64,000 nt of DNA from NCBI GenBank assembly GCA_027946555.1, contig JAPEVC010000067.1:93204-157203 (forward strand), read 5' to 3'. This stretch comes from Gnomoniopsis sp. IMI 355080 (lineage: Eukaryota; Ascomycota; Sordariomycetes; Diaporthales; Gnomoniaceae). Position numbers and translations under genes: made by a program. Shown here one piece after another: positions 54,696-64,000 of the stretch (its first letter is position 1; each line of letters begins with the position of its first letter). The notes beneath the pieces were generated by a model, which saw only the letters and a program-made list of their open reading frames with translations, did no database searches and had not been told where the DNA came from.

Positions 54696-56444
54696 ATGCA
54701 GTCTGTGCGTTGGGCATTTAAAGCACATCCGTTGGTCTGGAGGACGACACCACACAAACTCTACCATAGTCAGAGCACTCCGTTCGTTGCGAGTCGACGC
54801 CGCTACTTTTCAGTACTGCTGAGCAATATGTCGAAAAAGCATGAACGCTCCATATCCCAAGAGGATCTGCTCAAGCACCCCTCGACCAAGCGTGCAAAGG
54901 AAATTGATGCCCATCCACCCTTGGACACTCTCCTGGAGAAGATGGGCAAACAAAAAGAGGCATTGAAGCCTCGCAATATCCTCCACTGGTTCAGGAGCAA
55001 AGACCTCAGAGCAGAGGATAACCGGGCCCTGTCAGCCGCCTCCGCCAAAGCAAAGGAAGCATCCGGCTTGCTTCTCACCTGTTTCTTATGGGCGCCCAAA
55101 GACATGGAGTGGCATGGCACGAGTCCTGCGAGGACGGACTTTATGCTCGAGAGCTTGCGCCTTCTTCAGGAACAGCTTCATGGATTGAATATCCCGTTGG
55201 TGATATTGACCGCGGAGCAGAGGGGCGCAAAGGCCGAGCAAGTGTTTGAGTTCATACAGAAGCACGACGTCAGTCACATCTTTGCCAATATCGAATACGA
55301 GGTCGATGAGCTGCGGAGGGACATCGACTTGTTCCACAGGCTGGCCGACAACAAGAACGACGCCTCCTTCCATCTTCTCCATGATCAGACTGTCATGGAA
55401 CCGAAAGCACTCACTTCTGGCTCTGGCGGCCCGATGAAGGTCTTTACCCCATACCACAAGGCCTGGTTGGCCAAAGTGGCAAAAGAGCCAGAACTCCTTG
55501 ACCTTGTCGACGACCCAGTCGCAAATGACAAGAAAGCAAAAACTGAACTGAAGGAGCTATTTCAGTCCAAGATCCCTTCGCTTCCAGACTCAAAGCAATT
55601 CAACTCCGAAAAGGACAAGGCACGCATACGCAAGTTGTGGCCAGCAGGCCACAAAGCTGGAACGGAGCGTCTACAGCACTTTCTCGACAAGAAAGTCAAG
55701 AATTACAAGCGCGACAGGATCTTTCCGGCCCTCAACAACTCAAGTCGTCTCTCCCCATACTTCGCCTCGGGTGTCATCTCTGCGCGGCAAGCTGTCAAGG
55801 CCGCTTTGGATGCAAATGACGGCGACGACTTCAGTTCCGGAGACGTCGGTATCGACAGTTGGGTTCGTGAGATTGTCTTCCGCGAATTCTACCGGCATAT
55901 GCTAGTCATTACGCCCCACGACTCCATGAACCTACCGCACAATCTCAAGTTCGACTTTGTCCAGTGGGAAGACGACGAGGAGGGCTGGAAGAAATGGTGT
56001 GAGGGAAGGACTGGGATGCCATTCATCGATGCGGGTATGCGACAGCTCCGTGAGGAGGCGTACATGCACAATCGGTTGCGAATGAACACGAGTAGTTACC
56101 TGCGGACGAATTTGCTCATCGATTACCGGAAGGGTGAGCGATTCTTTGCAGAGAATCTGGTGGACTGGGACTTGAGCAACAATACGCAAGGGTGGGAGCC
56201 TAGCTATACAGTATTCAACCCTGTTGCACAAGCCGAGAAGTGTGACCCAGAGGGTAAGTATATCCGCAAATGGGTCCCAGAGCTGAAAGATTTGGAGGGC
56301 AAGGCGGTCTTTGATCCGTACAATAGGCTGAGTAAGAAGGACTTTGAGAAGCTCGGATACCCAGCGCCTCACGTGGACTTCAAGAAGAGCAAGGACCGGT
56401 GTGTTCAGAGGTACAAGCAGGCCATGGCAGATGCAGACCCGTAG
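54696..56444 (+). CDS. Divergent cryptochrome/photolyase-family flavoprotein
   Basis: Intronless protein of 582 aa in the DNA photolyase family (antenna-binding N-terminal domain, FAD-binding C-terminal domain). Visible motifs are ILHWFRSKDLRAEDNRAL, ANIEYEVDELRRDI, SRLSPYFASG, WVREIVFREFYRHML, GMPFIDAGMRQLREEAYMHNRLRM, LSNNTQGW and FNPVAQAEKCDPEGKYIRKWVPEL. The first 44 residues are Arg-rich with no acid (RRRYFSVLLSN), like a mitochondrial presequence. A second ATG at 54828 (MSKKHERS) would give a form without it. Against E. coli PhrB, the positions of substrate-contact Trp277 and electron-chain Trp359 appear to be Phe395 and Tyr477. The loop between NNxxGW and FNP, holding Trp384, is about 9 residues shorter. 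It may be a photolyase of altered specificity or a cryptochrome-like protein. Confidence 0.88.
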   Translation: MQSVRWAFKAHPLVWRTTPHKLYHSQSTPFVASRRRYFSVLLSNMSKKHERSISQEDLLKHPSTKRAKEIDAHPPLDTLLEKMGKQKEALKPRNILHWFRSKDLRAEDNRALSAASAKAKEASGLLLTCFLWAPKDMEWHGTSPARTDFMLESLRLLQEQLHGLNIPLVILTAEQRGAKAEQVFEFIQKHDVSHIFANIEYEVDELRRDIDLFHRLADNKNDASFHLLHDQTVMEPKALTSGSGGPMKVFTPYHKAWLAKVAKEPELLDLVDDPVANDKKAKTELKELFQSKIPSLPDSKQFNSEKDKARIRKLWPAGHKAGTERLQHFLDKKVKNYKRDRIFPALNNSSRLSPYFASGVISARQAVKAALDANDGDDFSSGDVGIDSWVREIVFREFYRHMLVITPHDSMNLPHNLKFDFVQWEDDEEGWKKWCEGRTGMPFIDAGMRQLREEAYMHNRLRMNTSSYLRTNLLIDYRKGERFFAENLVDWDLSNNTQGWEPSYTVFNPVAQAEKCDPEGKYIRKWVPELKDLEGKAVFDPYNRLSKKDFEKLGYPAPHVDFKKSKDRCVQRYKQAMADADP

Positions 56445-57606
56445 TCTCTATCTAGGTAGCCTGCAAGCAAAGTCTGCGACAATTTAACCTTTGCTTCGCG
56501 CTAATTACCTTAGGTACCTATCATCATGATGTTCCTCGTATGCTCTGATTTCGCTTGCTGGCAATGGCAAACTGTGCTTGGCTTTGGCATACCATTTAAT
56601 GAGAAGATTCAGAGGGGCGGATGTCGAGTTTGAACTCAAAAGGTCTCGACACCTGATCAGAAACATAAGTGGTGTCACGGTGATCCCCAAATTTAGAACG
56701 CAATGATGTATAATCCATGCTGCGGTATCAGTTTTACTGCAGGAGATTTATTAGTATGACTCTACACCGATACGACGTGATCGCTTAAGTGCACTTAGTG
56801 CAAGATACGACTTCAAAACACTACTACCTGTGAAGCCTCCTGTCATGCTGCAGTAGAGCCCTCTATGGACGTCAGCCCGACTTGCACGTAAGCTGGACCC
56901 GCCCAAGTCGGCCTGCCCGATGATGGATTCTCGCTACACGTGTAATAGTGTGCAATTCTGACTACAGGATGCAAATACCAACGAGTATATGTGTGGCCCT
57001 CCTGATACCTTGTAGCCGGAATTAGTGCACGAAAAAAGTGTCCGGAGACCGGGCGTTCGAAGGCTGGCTGATGATATCCTTGATGATTCAGCGAATATAA
57101 GATTAGAGAAAAAGGTGAGTGCTTATGTCCATGTATCTCGAAAGGAGCTAAGTCCGGCATTCCCCAAGTCAAGTTCCTCCGACTCCGAAGTACAGATCTG
57201 AGTGAGACACAGCAACCTGAGCTGCGCTGGGGCAATATGAGTGACACCGCGACATGACTCCTTTGTTAACTCGCCGTCATTCTTACTCACTCTTGAAATC
57301 CTCGGAAGGTTCTTGTACCTTCTTCTCGGGTTGCTAGACTTTACCGACCGGCTGGAGCAATCTCATGCCGCATCTAGATGGAATTCAATCGGAGTTGGTC
57401 CGCATCCAGAGCCTTCATTGTATATAGTCGACACGATCCCGAGCATAAGGGAATCAGAAAATAAAATTATAGTCGCTTGGGTCATCAGACAAAATCTTCT
57501 TTGTGGCACCTGGGCTGACAACACTGATCGGCTCGCCGATACGTTACTCTGTTCAGCTGGGCCTATTACTGACAGTACTCAAATTAATCAAACCCACACC
57601 GCCGAC
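56445..57606. other. Intergenic, no gene seen
   Basis: 1.16 kb between the photolyase-like gene and the second DHA2-type transporter. The frame upstream of 57607 is open back to 57241 but lacks protein-like features, so the transporter start was put at 57607. TAGGTA motifs occur near 56453 and 56514. Confidence 0.45.
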
Positions 57607-59515
57607 ATGAACGTCGAAAACCAAGAAAACATGTCCTCGGCATCCAGCATGGACGAGAAAAGCGCCCTCGAGAAAGGCCAGAGGTCGACAACAGAAGAAG
57701 ACCCAACAACCGACCACACAAGTAACTCATCAGGGGATGCACCACCACCGCTGGAGAAGGTTGCAACAGACCTTCCACACGCACTATCCAAAATAGCCAG
57801 TGTCGCGGCCTCGTCCGACCTCCAACGCGTCGACACACGCCCGGATGGTTCCGACTATCCCTCCGGGTTGAAGCTCGGCCTCATCACCCTCGCCTTGTGC
57901 CTGGGGGTCTTCTTGATGGCCTTGGATAACTCGATCATTGCAACTGCCATTCCGCATATTACAGATCAATTCAACAGCCTGGACGATGTAGGATGGTATG
58001 GAAGTGGCAAGTATCTCCTAAGAAACCCACCGCCCCCCCTGACCCCAAGCCAAACAAGATAGCTAACGCTGCCCATCCTTAGCCTATCTCCTAACGACCG
58101 CATCACTACAACTCTTATACGGCAAATTTTATTCCTACCTCAACATCAAATGGGTCTTCATCACAGCCATCTCCATCTTCGAGCTCGGCTCCCTGATCTG
58201 CGGCGTCGCCCCCAACAGCACAGCCCTCATCATTGGCCGCGCCATCGCCGGCGCCGGCGCAGCAGGCATCATGTCAGGCGCCCTACTGATCCTCGCCCTC
58301 ACCGTGCCCCTACGCAAACGACCTGCCTACGGCGGCATGCTCGCCTCCATGTACGGCATCTCGTCCGTCGCGGGGCCTTTGCTCGGCGGCGTCTTCACCG
58401 ATAAAGCCACATGGCGCTGGTGTTTCTATATCAACCTGCCCATTGGCGCCATCACATTGCTCGTCATCATCTTCTTCTTCGAGGCGCCGGCTGAGCGCGC
58501 CGCGACCACCTCCTCCGACGACAACAGTCCCAGCGAAACACCTGCTGCACGGCAAGACAAGACCTGGCGCGAGATCCTCAACGAGTTCGACCCGATCGGC
58601 ACCGCGGTCTTCATGCCTGCCATCATCTGCCTTCTCCTCGCTCTCCAATGGGGCGGCACAGCCTACGCGTGGAACAGCTGGCGCATCATCCTGTGCTTCG
58701 TCCTCTTTGGCCTTCTCCTCCTCAGTTTCTTATATATCCAACACCGCCAAGGCGACAACGCCACGATCCCGCCCCGCGTCATCGCCATGCGCCCCGTCTG
58801 GGCGGGCGCCTTCTTCGCCTTCGCGGCCGGCGCCTCGTTCTTCGTCGCCATCTACTTCCTCCCCATCTGGTTCCAAGCCGTCAAGGGCGCTTCCGCCGTC
58901 CAAAGCGGCATCGACAATCTCCCCATGCTCATCGCCGTCGTCATCATGAGCATCGTCGCTGGCGCGGCCGTGTCCATCTTTGGCTACTACACCCCCTGGA
59001 TGCTGCTCAGCACCGTGTTGTTGGCGGTGGGATACGGTCTTGCCTCGACGCTGAAGCCGGACTCGGGCGAGGGTTTATGGATCGGGTATCAGATTATTGC
59101 CGGCGCGGGGATGGGCTTTGGCATGCAGCAGCCACTGATGGCGATGCAGGCCGTGCTCAGCAACAAGGATCTGCCGACGGGGACCGCCATCATTGTGTTC
59201 ATGCAGACGATTGGCGGCTCGCTGTTCGTATCTGTTGGTCAGAACGTCTTTAACAACAAGCTTGTGTCGTACACCCTTGAATACGCTCCAGGCATGGACC
59301 CGCAGATCGTGCTCAGCACTGGTGCGACGACTATACAAAAAGTCATCAAGGAGCAGTTTCCACAATACCTGACTGGCGTCACGCTGGCATACAGTGATGC
59401 TCTGACGCAGACGTTTGTCGTAAGCGCGGCGATGGCAGCTATTTCTATTATCGGAAGCGGCTTGATGCCGTGGGGAAGTGTGAAGGGTAAGCAGGTTGAA
59501 GTCGGTATGGCTTAG
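57607..59515 (+). CDS. DHA2-type (14-TM) MFS transporter with a GC-AG intron
   Basis: Drug:H+ antiporter-type transporter of 610 aa. Exons are 57607-58006 and 58083-59515. The only boundary that restores the family segment [25 protein letters not shown] uses the non-canonical donor GCAAGT at 58007 and acceptor TTAG at 58079-58082, with branch GCTAAC at 58062-58067. The first 95 residues are hydrophilic ([14 protein letters not shown]). TM1 is [24 protein letters not shown]. Other signatures are [22 protein letters not shown] and [33 protein letters not shown]. The C-terminal end is typical ([16 protein letters not shown]). Relatives export mycotoxins and drugs. It shares no tight linkage with a biosynthetic gene here. 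Confidence 0.9.
58007..58082 (+). other. GC-AG intron
   Basis: 76-bp intron starting GCAAGT and ending CCTTAG. No GT donor nearby keeps both frame and conserved sequence, so the GC donor is well supported. It contains a C-rich stretch and a GCTAAC branch point. Confidence 0.8.
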
Positions 59516-60497
59516 ATGGCTTTGGCAGGATGGCGTATGACTTCCTTTTAGGGCCCAGGGGATGTAGATATTGGCTGGGGCATCTATTTAAGAATTGTAT
59601 AGACGGCATATATGTAATGATAATATCCTCGGTCTGGGCACATGGGAGGATTCCATGTTGGGCGTTCATTAGAGGACAATACCTGCGCAGCGCAGCGAAA
59701 CATGGGACGCACTTGGTATTGATGCAGTAGATACCTTCAAATACCCACCCACCTCATCGAACATACGTAGTTTGATATTCCATTGGATGCAAGTAGCGTA
59801 TCGCAAGGATTCATCGCGAGGTTTCGTAAAGATGTCCCTCAAAATCCGGCGGGGTCTCAGAGCAGACGGCCGTGCATACCTTGGTACCTCGCTGGAGATG
59901 TTGAGCTTATGTTTCTCTTGTTCCGCACTATACCACGACCGCACATGCGCCTCGCAGAGTTTGTTTTGCCTGTCTCGACAATTTCAATGGCAAAACCAAC
60001 ACACGACAGCAGTGCTACTTCCCCAGATGGGAAGTCTTCATATTGGAGGGGAAAGTGCCCGACGGATATCTGGTGGGGATAGCCGTTCGGGGTTAGAGAT
60101 TGGGGTTGATGGGGGGTGCGTCCTCGGAGGATGCATTTGTGCGTGGCCGGGGTTTTGGTTGAATAGCTTACGGCAGCGTCTATGTGATGACAGCCTTTTC
60201 CATGTGTGGCTCCACAGCACAGGCATGGCCACAGGTGCTGTACATGCTCAGGTAGAGCACGACTCCACACAGACGCAGTTGTCCCAAAGCCTCTTACCCG
60301 TGGTCCTCCAGCGGGCTTGACCAGCGCAGCGTACTGCCCTTGAGAGACGAGCGAAATATGCTGGCGGTTCAGCCTGCTTTCGCTCTGAGGCTTCAAAAAC
60401 GACGTTCTCATCCGCGCAGGTGCCACTTACCCACGAAAGGTAGACACTGCTTATAAGAGTCTCACCCTGAGGACAATTGCCTTTTGAGCGAGTGTGG
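59516..60497. other. Intergenic, no gene seen
   Basis: About 1 kb between the tails of the DHA2-type transporter and the SRR1-like gene, which converge. Overlapping ORFs up to 189 codons on both strands show no family features. Confidence 0.5.
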
Positions 60498-61557
60498 CTA
60501 TTCATCTCTTTTCCTCCAGTAGATACACGTACTCGAGAAGGAGTGGTGCTCGTCCTGCGGAAATGCAAATTTGGCAAAGGCACCCGCCTCCATCTGACGA
60601 ATGCGAGCAAAGTCGGAACTCTTTTCCGCACCGGGGCTCCTATACAACAGCAAGATTATCGTCAGTAGGCCGAAAACAACATACCCGAACTGAAACAGAG
60701 TAGTGTGCCTGTTTCTCAAAACAAAAAAGGACTCACTCCTCCCAGACATCCCACCCAGTCCCCACAAACATTGCTGGTAAGCTCCTCTCGAGTGCTGCCG
60801 CCCAGATGTCGCGGTACAGATGTACCCCAAACACCAGCGTGCTCTCGTCAATCAGCGCATACGACGCAGGCGACTCGACGACCTTTCCCCCTAGCGCTTG
60901 GATGAACTCCTTGTCGGGCTGTGCAAACCGTGGCTCTTGGTAGAAACACTCAATGTCTCCCGTCGTCCCCGATTCTGATAACCCACAACGAGTTAGTCAA
61001 GCCCCTTCCCTTTCACCGGCCAGAGCAGCAATGAACAGGAGAGAGGAATAAAGAACAGGGCGCGCCCGGCGTCACGGCCAGAATTCGCGAAACGCTCTTC
61101 CCTTACCTTCCAACCCCTCCACCATAGTCAAAAATGCTGCCAACTGGACATGTGCCCGCCGCCGCGCCACCCACGCCCCATCTGCGGGATCAAACGCCCC
61201 CAATCCCAAGCAAACAGCGCGTCGCACAGGCACACACGCCGCCGGCGCAACAGCATTTATGGGCCCTGCTGCTCCTTCCCCGCGCCCACGCACCATCAGC
61301 GCACGCAGTTGCACACATGCTTCCGTAGCACGCCACGCTGCCGTGACTTGGTCGTGCTCGGCGCGAATGTCGGTCGCGGAGAGAGTCGGGGCGGCGTTGG
61401 GACGGAAGTTGTCGACAGGGCCTGCGGCGGGTGGGGTTGTCTTTCTGCTGGTGGTGTTGCGCTTCTTGCCTTTTCGAACGATGCGTGTCCACTCGTCGTT
61501 GTCGTTGTTGGTGGTGGTGTCTGCTCCTCCCTCCTCGTCCCCTGCTTTGGCGCTCAT
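60498..61557 (-). CDS. SRR1-like protein
   Basis: Protein of 276 aa of the SRR1-like family (conserved in eukaryotes; linked to circadian and light signalling in plants and to haem/clock effects in mammals; biochemical role unknown). Minus-strand exons are 61107-61557, 60737-60974 and 60498-60639. Introns of 132 and 97 bp have GTAAGG/ATCAG and GTGAGT/TATAG sites, and phases agree. The N-terminus is Lys/Arg- and Thr-rich (EWTRIVRKGKKRN), which is usual for fungal members. Then come RRAVCLGLGAFD (family CLGLGS) and QLAAFLTMVEGLE. Exon 2 gives CFYQEPRFAQPDKEFIQALGGKVVESPASYALIDESTLVFGVHLY, close to the family's cofactor-free fold core. The C-terminus is short (STCIYWRKRDE). ATG 61557 is the first in frame. 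Confidence 0.82.
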
Positions 61558-63788
61558 GGTGTGTGTGTGCTGGGTTTGAAGGAGGAAGAGGAATTTCGGG
61601 CGTGCCGAGGCTTGCGATAAGAGCTGCGATAAGCAGGAAGCTGGAGAGGCTTAGTCATCACTTGGGACAAGAGACGCTGGATTCCTCTTTCGTTCACCCA
61701 AGGCCATCATGCGAACTAACGTTTCTACGTAGCACTATATAGTCTTGATCTCTGCCAGTTACGCCAGCTGAGACGTTGACAGCCAGCAGACGTTCACACA
61801 AAACATCCATGACAGCACCAGAGAGAGGCACGGAGCGAATGGAAAAGCCATACTGCAGACCGGGGCCTTCTTTCCGTCCGAAACTCTCTGCCCTCGGACG
61901 TGACGACCAGTGCTCGCCTGCTCAGTCCAACCACGACGTGGTGCAAGTACATAAAGCACTCCTGACTTCTGCAATATCTAGCTGGGAGTTGTTGATTTGC
62001 AGCAGTGTCGTCGTCACCGTCCCACCGTGCGTCTTGTCGTCAGCCTCACCATCATTATCTGATGGCCTTTGCTAGGTACATATATATAAGGCTGCACATA
62101 TCGACTGTGATAAGCCCGCCCGTCGTCCAACGGTCAAAAGTCCATGATCATCTATTAATATAGTGCTTGCTGCGTCGCACTACGTACTATGCAATACTAC
62201 ATCTTGCAAGTGGGCAGTCTGTCCACCTGCTGCACCGAGAGATGGGGCCAAAAATAGGCCACCCGCAGCCTCTCTGCGTGTTCTCGCAGTGGCCCAATCG
62301 AACAAAACTGCAATGACTGGGATCTCACTTTCCACAACAGCTGCAGGTCGAGAATTCAGCTGGCTCATCAAGGATCTGCCCAGGAATGGGACGCGCCCAA
62401 ACCAGCCAACCAGGAAAAGAGAGCCCAGAAAAAGAAAGAAAAAAAGGTGGCCCAAGCTTTTTGTTCCCCGGTACGTACCGATTAGAGGAGATAAAGTGGG
62501 CGCTTAGTCGAGATCCCCCGTTGGTCGAACACGCCCTCTCAATACGGGACCTACTTAGATGCTTTTTACTTTCCCGCCCAGTCTTTGCCTCCACAACGAA
62601 GCTGGTCTGGTTGTCTTTTGTGTGTCGGGAGGGAAGCGCCTTTGCCTTGCCGCACGCCAGTGTCGCAAAAGGGATTTCAACATACACAATAGTATATCCT
62701 CACATTGGTCACATGTTTGATACATAGCTTCGTTCCCGGAACTCCGGGCGATAACGCATCGAAACCCCATATCCTACCCAATACCATCTACACATCATCT
62801 CCAGCACGCGTGGTCTCATCACACGCACATCGTTGGTGATGAGCAACAAAAAACAGCACACAGAACATGGGCTTTGCCCCCCCGTCCCGGCGGTTCGCCT
62901 CGAACCCTTCTATTGCCCCATCCCCGGCGGCCCCTGGCTCCTTATTCACCCATTGGTCAAAAGTCCCAACAGGGGTGCCTGCATGTGGGAGGCGGGGCGG
63001 CACCTGTGCGATATGACTGGCTAGAGCCCTTTTGCCAGCTTCTGGACCCATCTATGTAGTTTTCACTCACTTTACTATGCTAAGTACTCCACTGGCTGGA
63101 ATATGGGGTGTGAGATGGTTTCCCTCCCGCCTTCGTCGGCGGCTAGCAGAGACGGTCCTTGCAACTGCAGCATGCAACATGTACCGTCCATTGCGGACTG
63201 TCACACTCCCACCGTGGCCTGCGATAGGACGGGGTGGATCTTCCCATGTGTGTGCTTTCTTGTCTCCCCCCCACCCGCTTACTCTCTCTGTGTACCCATT
63301 TTCCGGGTTCACGGCAGAGAGAGGGGTCCTCATTTGTGGTATACATGCAGCAATAGGTAGGACTGGACATGGTGAGGGTAAGCGCCGGGCCCTGATATTA
63401 TCTCGTCTATCGCCCATCTCTGTTTTCCATCTCTTGAACTTTCCTCTGAATTCTGTTCTCTACATTCTTCTTGGCAAACAGTGAAATATCCCAAAACGTG
63501 ATTCCATCTACAAGCAGTCTGTATCAAGCTCTTTTGGCCCTGCGCGAATCTCACCACCCACTCTGCCATCAAGTGTCTCTCATACACACACTTACACACA
63601 CCCACCATCAAGCGACCGCCACCACTATAAGTACTCCGAGACGGGTGAATAAGCCAAAGACTAGCAAAGAGCACGACGACAGAAGACAATACCCGAAGGG
63701 ATCGTGGACAACCACCAGCGCCCCATCGATTGTCCTCGACACATCTTTGCTCTCACTCCACAACATTTAATATCCACATCATCTCACA
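61558..63788. other. Intergenic, no gene seen
   Basis: 2.2 kb between the divergent SRR1-like and X325/BIM1-like genes. The final 250 bp are C/A-rich with CACACA runs, typical of the 5' leader of a well-expressed fungal secreted protein. ORFs up to 120 codons show no family features. A tRNA-like GTCGTCCAACGGTC stretch near 62128 has no matching acceptor stem. Confidence 0.5.
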
Positions 63789-64000
63789 ATGCTCGCCTCA
63801 CCATTAGTAGCGCTTCTCAGCGCAGCAACACTCTCCTCCGCACACACCGTCATCACCTACCCCGGCTGGCGAGGCGATAATCTCATCACAAACGACACTT
63901 TCCCCTATGGCATGCAATGGATGTATCCATGTAAGTTTCCCATCCCTCTTCTATCTAACCTCCTTACCCTCCCCCCCAAAGCGAAAGATCTCTCTAACAT
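63789..64000 (+). CDS. X325/BIM1-like secreted copper-binding protein, first exon (cut by window edge)
   Basis: The ATG at 63789 opens a signal peptide (MLASPLVALLSAATLSSA) followed by HTVITYPGWRGDNL and NDTFPYGMQWMYP. Exon 1 ends at 63930 before a GTAAGT donor, with a T left over that would start the expected Cys codon. The mature protein would begin with His, the copper-ligand position shared with lytic polysaccharide monooxygenases. The TVITYPGWRG and GMQWMYPCGG pattern is that of the fungal X325 family, which includes Bim1, a copper-uptake factor; members are usually GPI-anchored at the cell surface and lack LPMO activity. Only 47 residues are visible, so the anchor and other copper ligands cannot be checked. 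Confidence 0.8.
   Translation, partial: MLASPLVALLSAATLSSAHTVITYPGWRGDNLITNDTFPYGMQWMYPCKFPIPLLSNLLTLPPKAKDLSN

Noticed and set aside
59772..60426. Overlapping 182- and 189-codon frames on opposite strands
   Set aside because: Composition is erratic, no family-like sequence, and they lie between converging gene tails.
62115..62170. Possible tRNA starting GCCCGTCGTCCAACGGTCA
   Set aside because: Resembles the start of a tRNA D-arm, but there is no anticodon stem, T-arm or matching acceptor stem downstream.

Overview
The window looks like nuclear DNA of a filamentous ascomycete (Pezizomycotina, probably a Sordariomycete). Most introns are 53-76 bp with GT/AG ends and CTGAC/CTAAC branch points. 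Genes lie on both strands, separated by long AT-richer spacers. The families present (Zn2Cys6 regulator, Dal5-type permease, iterative polyketide synthases, HET protein, DHA-type transporters, X325/BIM1-like protein) are typical of that group. I cannot assign a genus. Splice junctions were placed by hand from consensus sites and reading frame, with no transcript data.

Left arm (1-13.0 kb): a run of metabolic genes. In order they are a truncated hydantoinase/dihydropyrimidinase (-), a divergent Zn2Cys6 regulator (+), a TauD-type 2-oxoglutarate dioxygenase (-), a Dal5/allantoate-type permease (+), a berberine-bridge-type flavin oxidase (+), an aldo/keto reductase (+) and a DHDPS/HOGA-type aldolase (+). 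Importer, hydrolase, oxygenase, oxidase, reductase, lyase and a dedicated regulator together suggest a catabolic cluster for a nitrogen- or sulfonate-containing nutrient. Some of them could instead serve the adjacent polyketide locus.

Core (13.2-29.9 kb): two divergently transcribed iterative PKS genes share a 2.4 kb intergenic region. The minus-strand gene is a non-reducing PKS (SAT-KS-MAT-PT-ACP-ACP-TE, about 2257 aa). The plus-strand gene is a highly reducing PKS (KS-AT-DH-ER-KR-ACP, about 2355 aa) with no recognisable methyltransferase. This pairing is the classical arrangement in which a reduced chain made by the HR-PKS is passed to the SAT domain of the NR-PKS, extended, aromatised and released by the TE, as for benzenediol or resorcylic lactones. 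No P450, FMO or methyltransferase lies beside them, so the product would be lightly tailored. Their shared promoter holds a strongly over-represented CGGGACA element.

Right arm (30-64 kb): a 3.4 kb gene-free stretch; an 831-aa DHA1-type transporter; a small membrane protein resembling DUF6594; a large multi-exon orphan gene (39.7-44.9 kb, -); a DHA2-type transporter; an acyl-CoA thioesterase-like protein; a HET-domain protein; a divergent photolyase; a second DHA2-type transporter with a GC-AG intron; an SRR1-like protein; and, cut by the right edge, the first exon of an X325/BIM1-like secreted copper protein. No mobile element, rRNA, convincing tRNA or CRISPR was seen.
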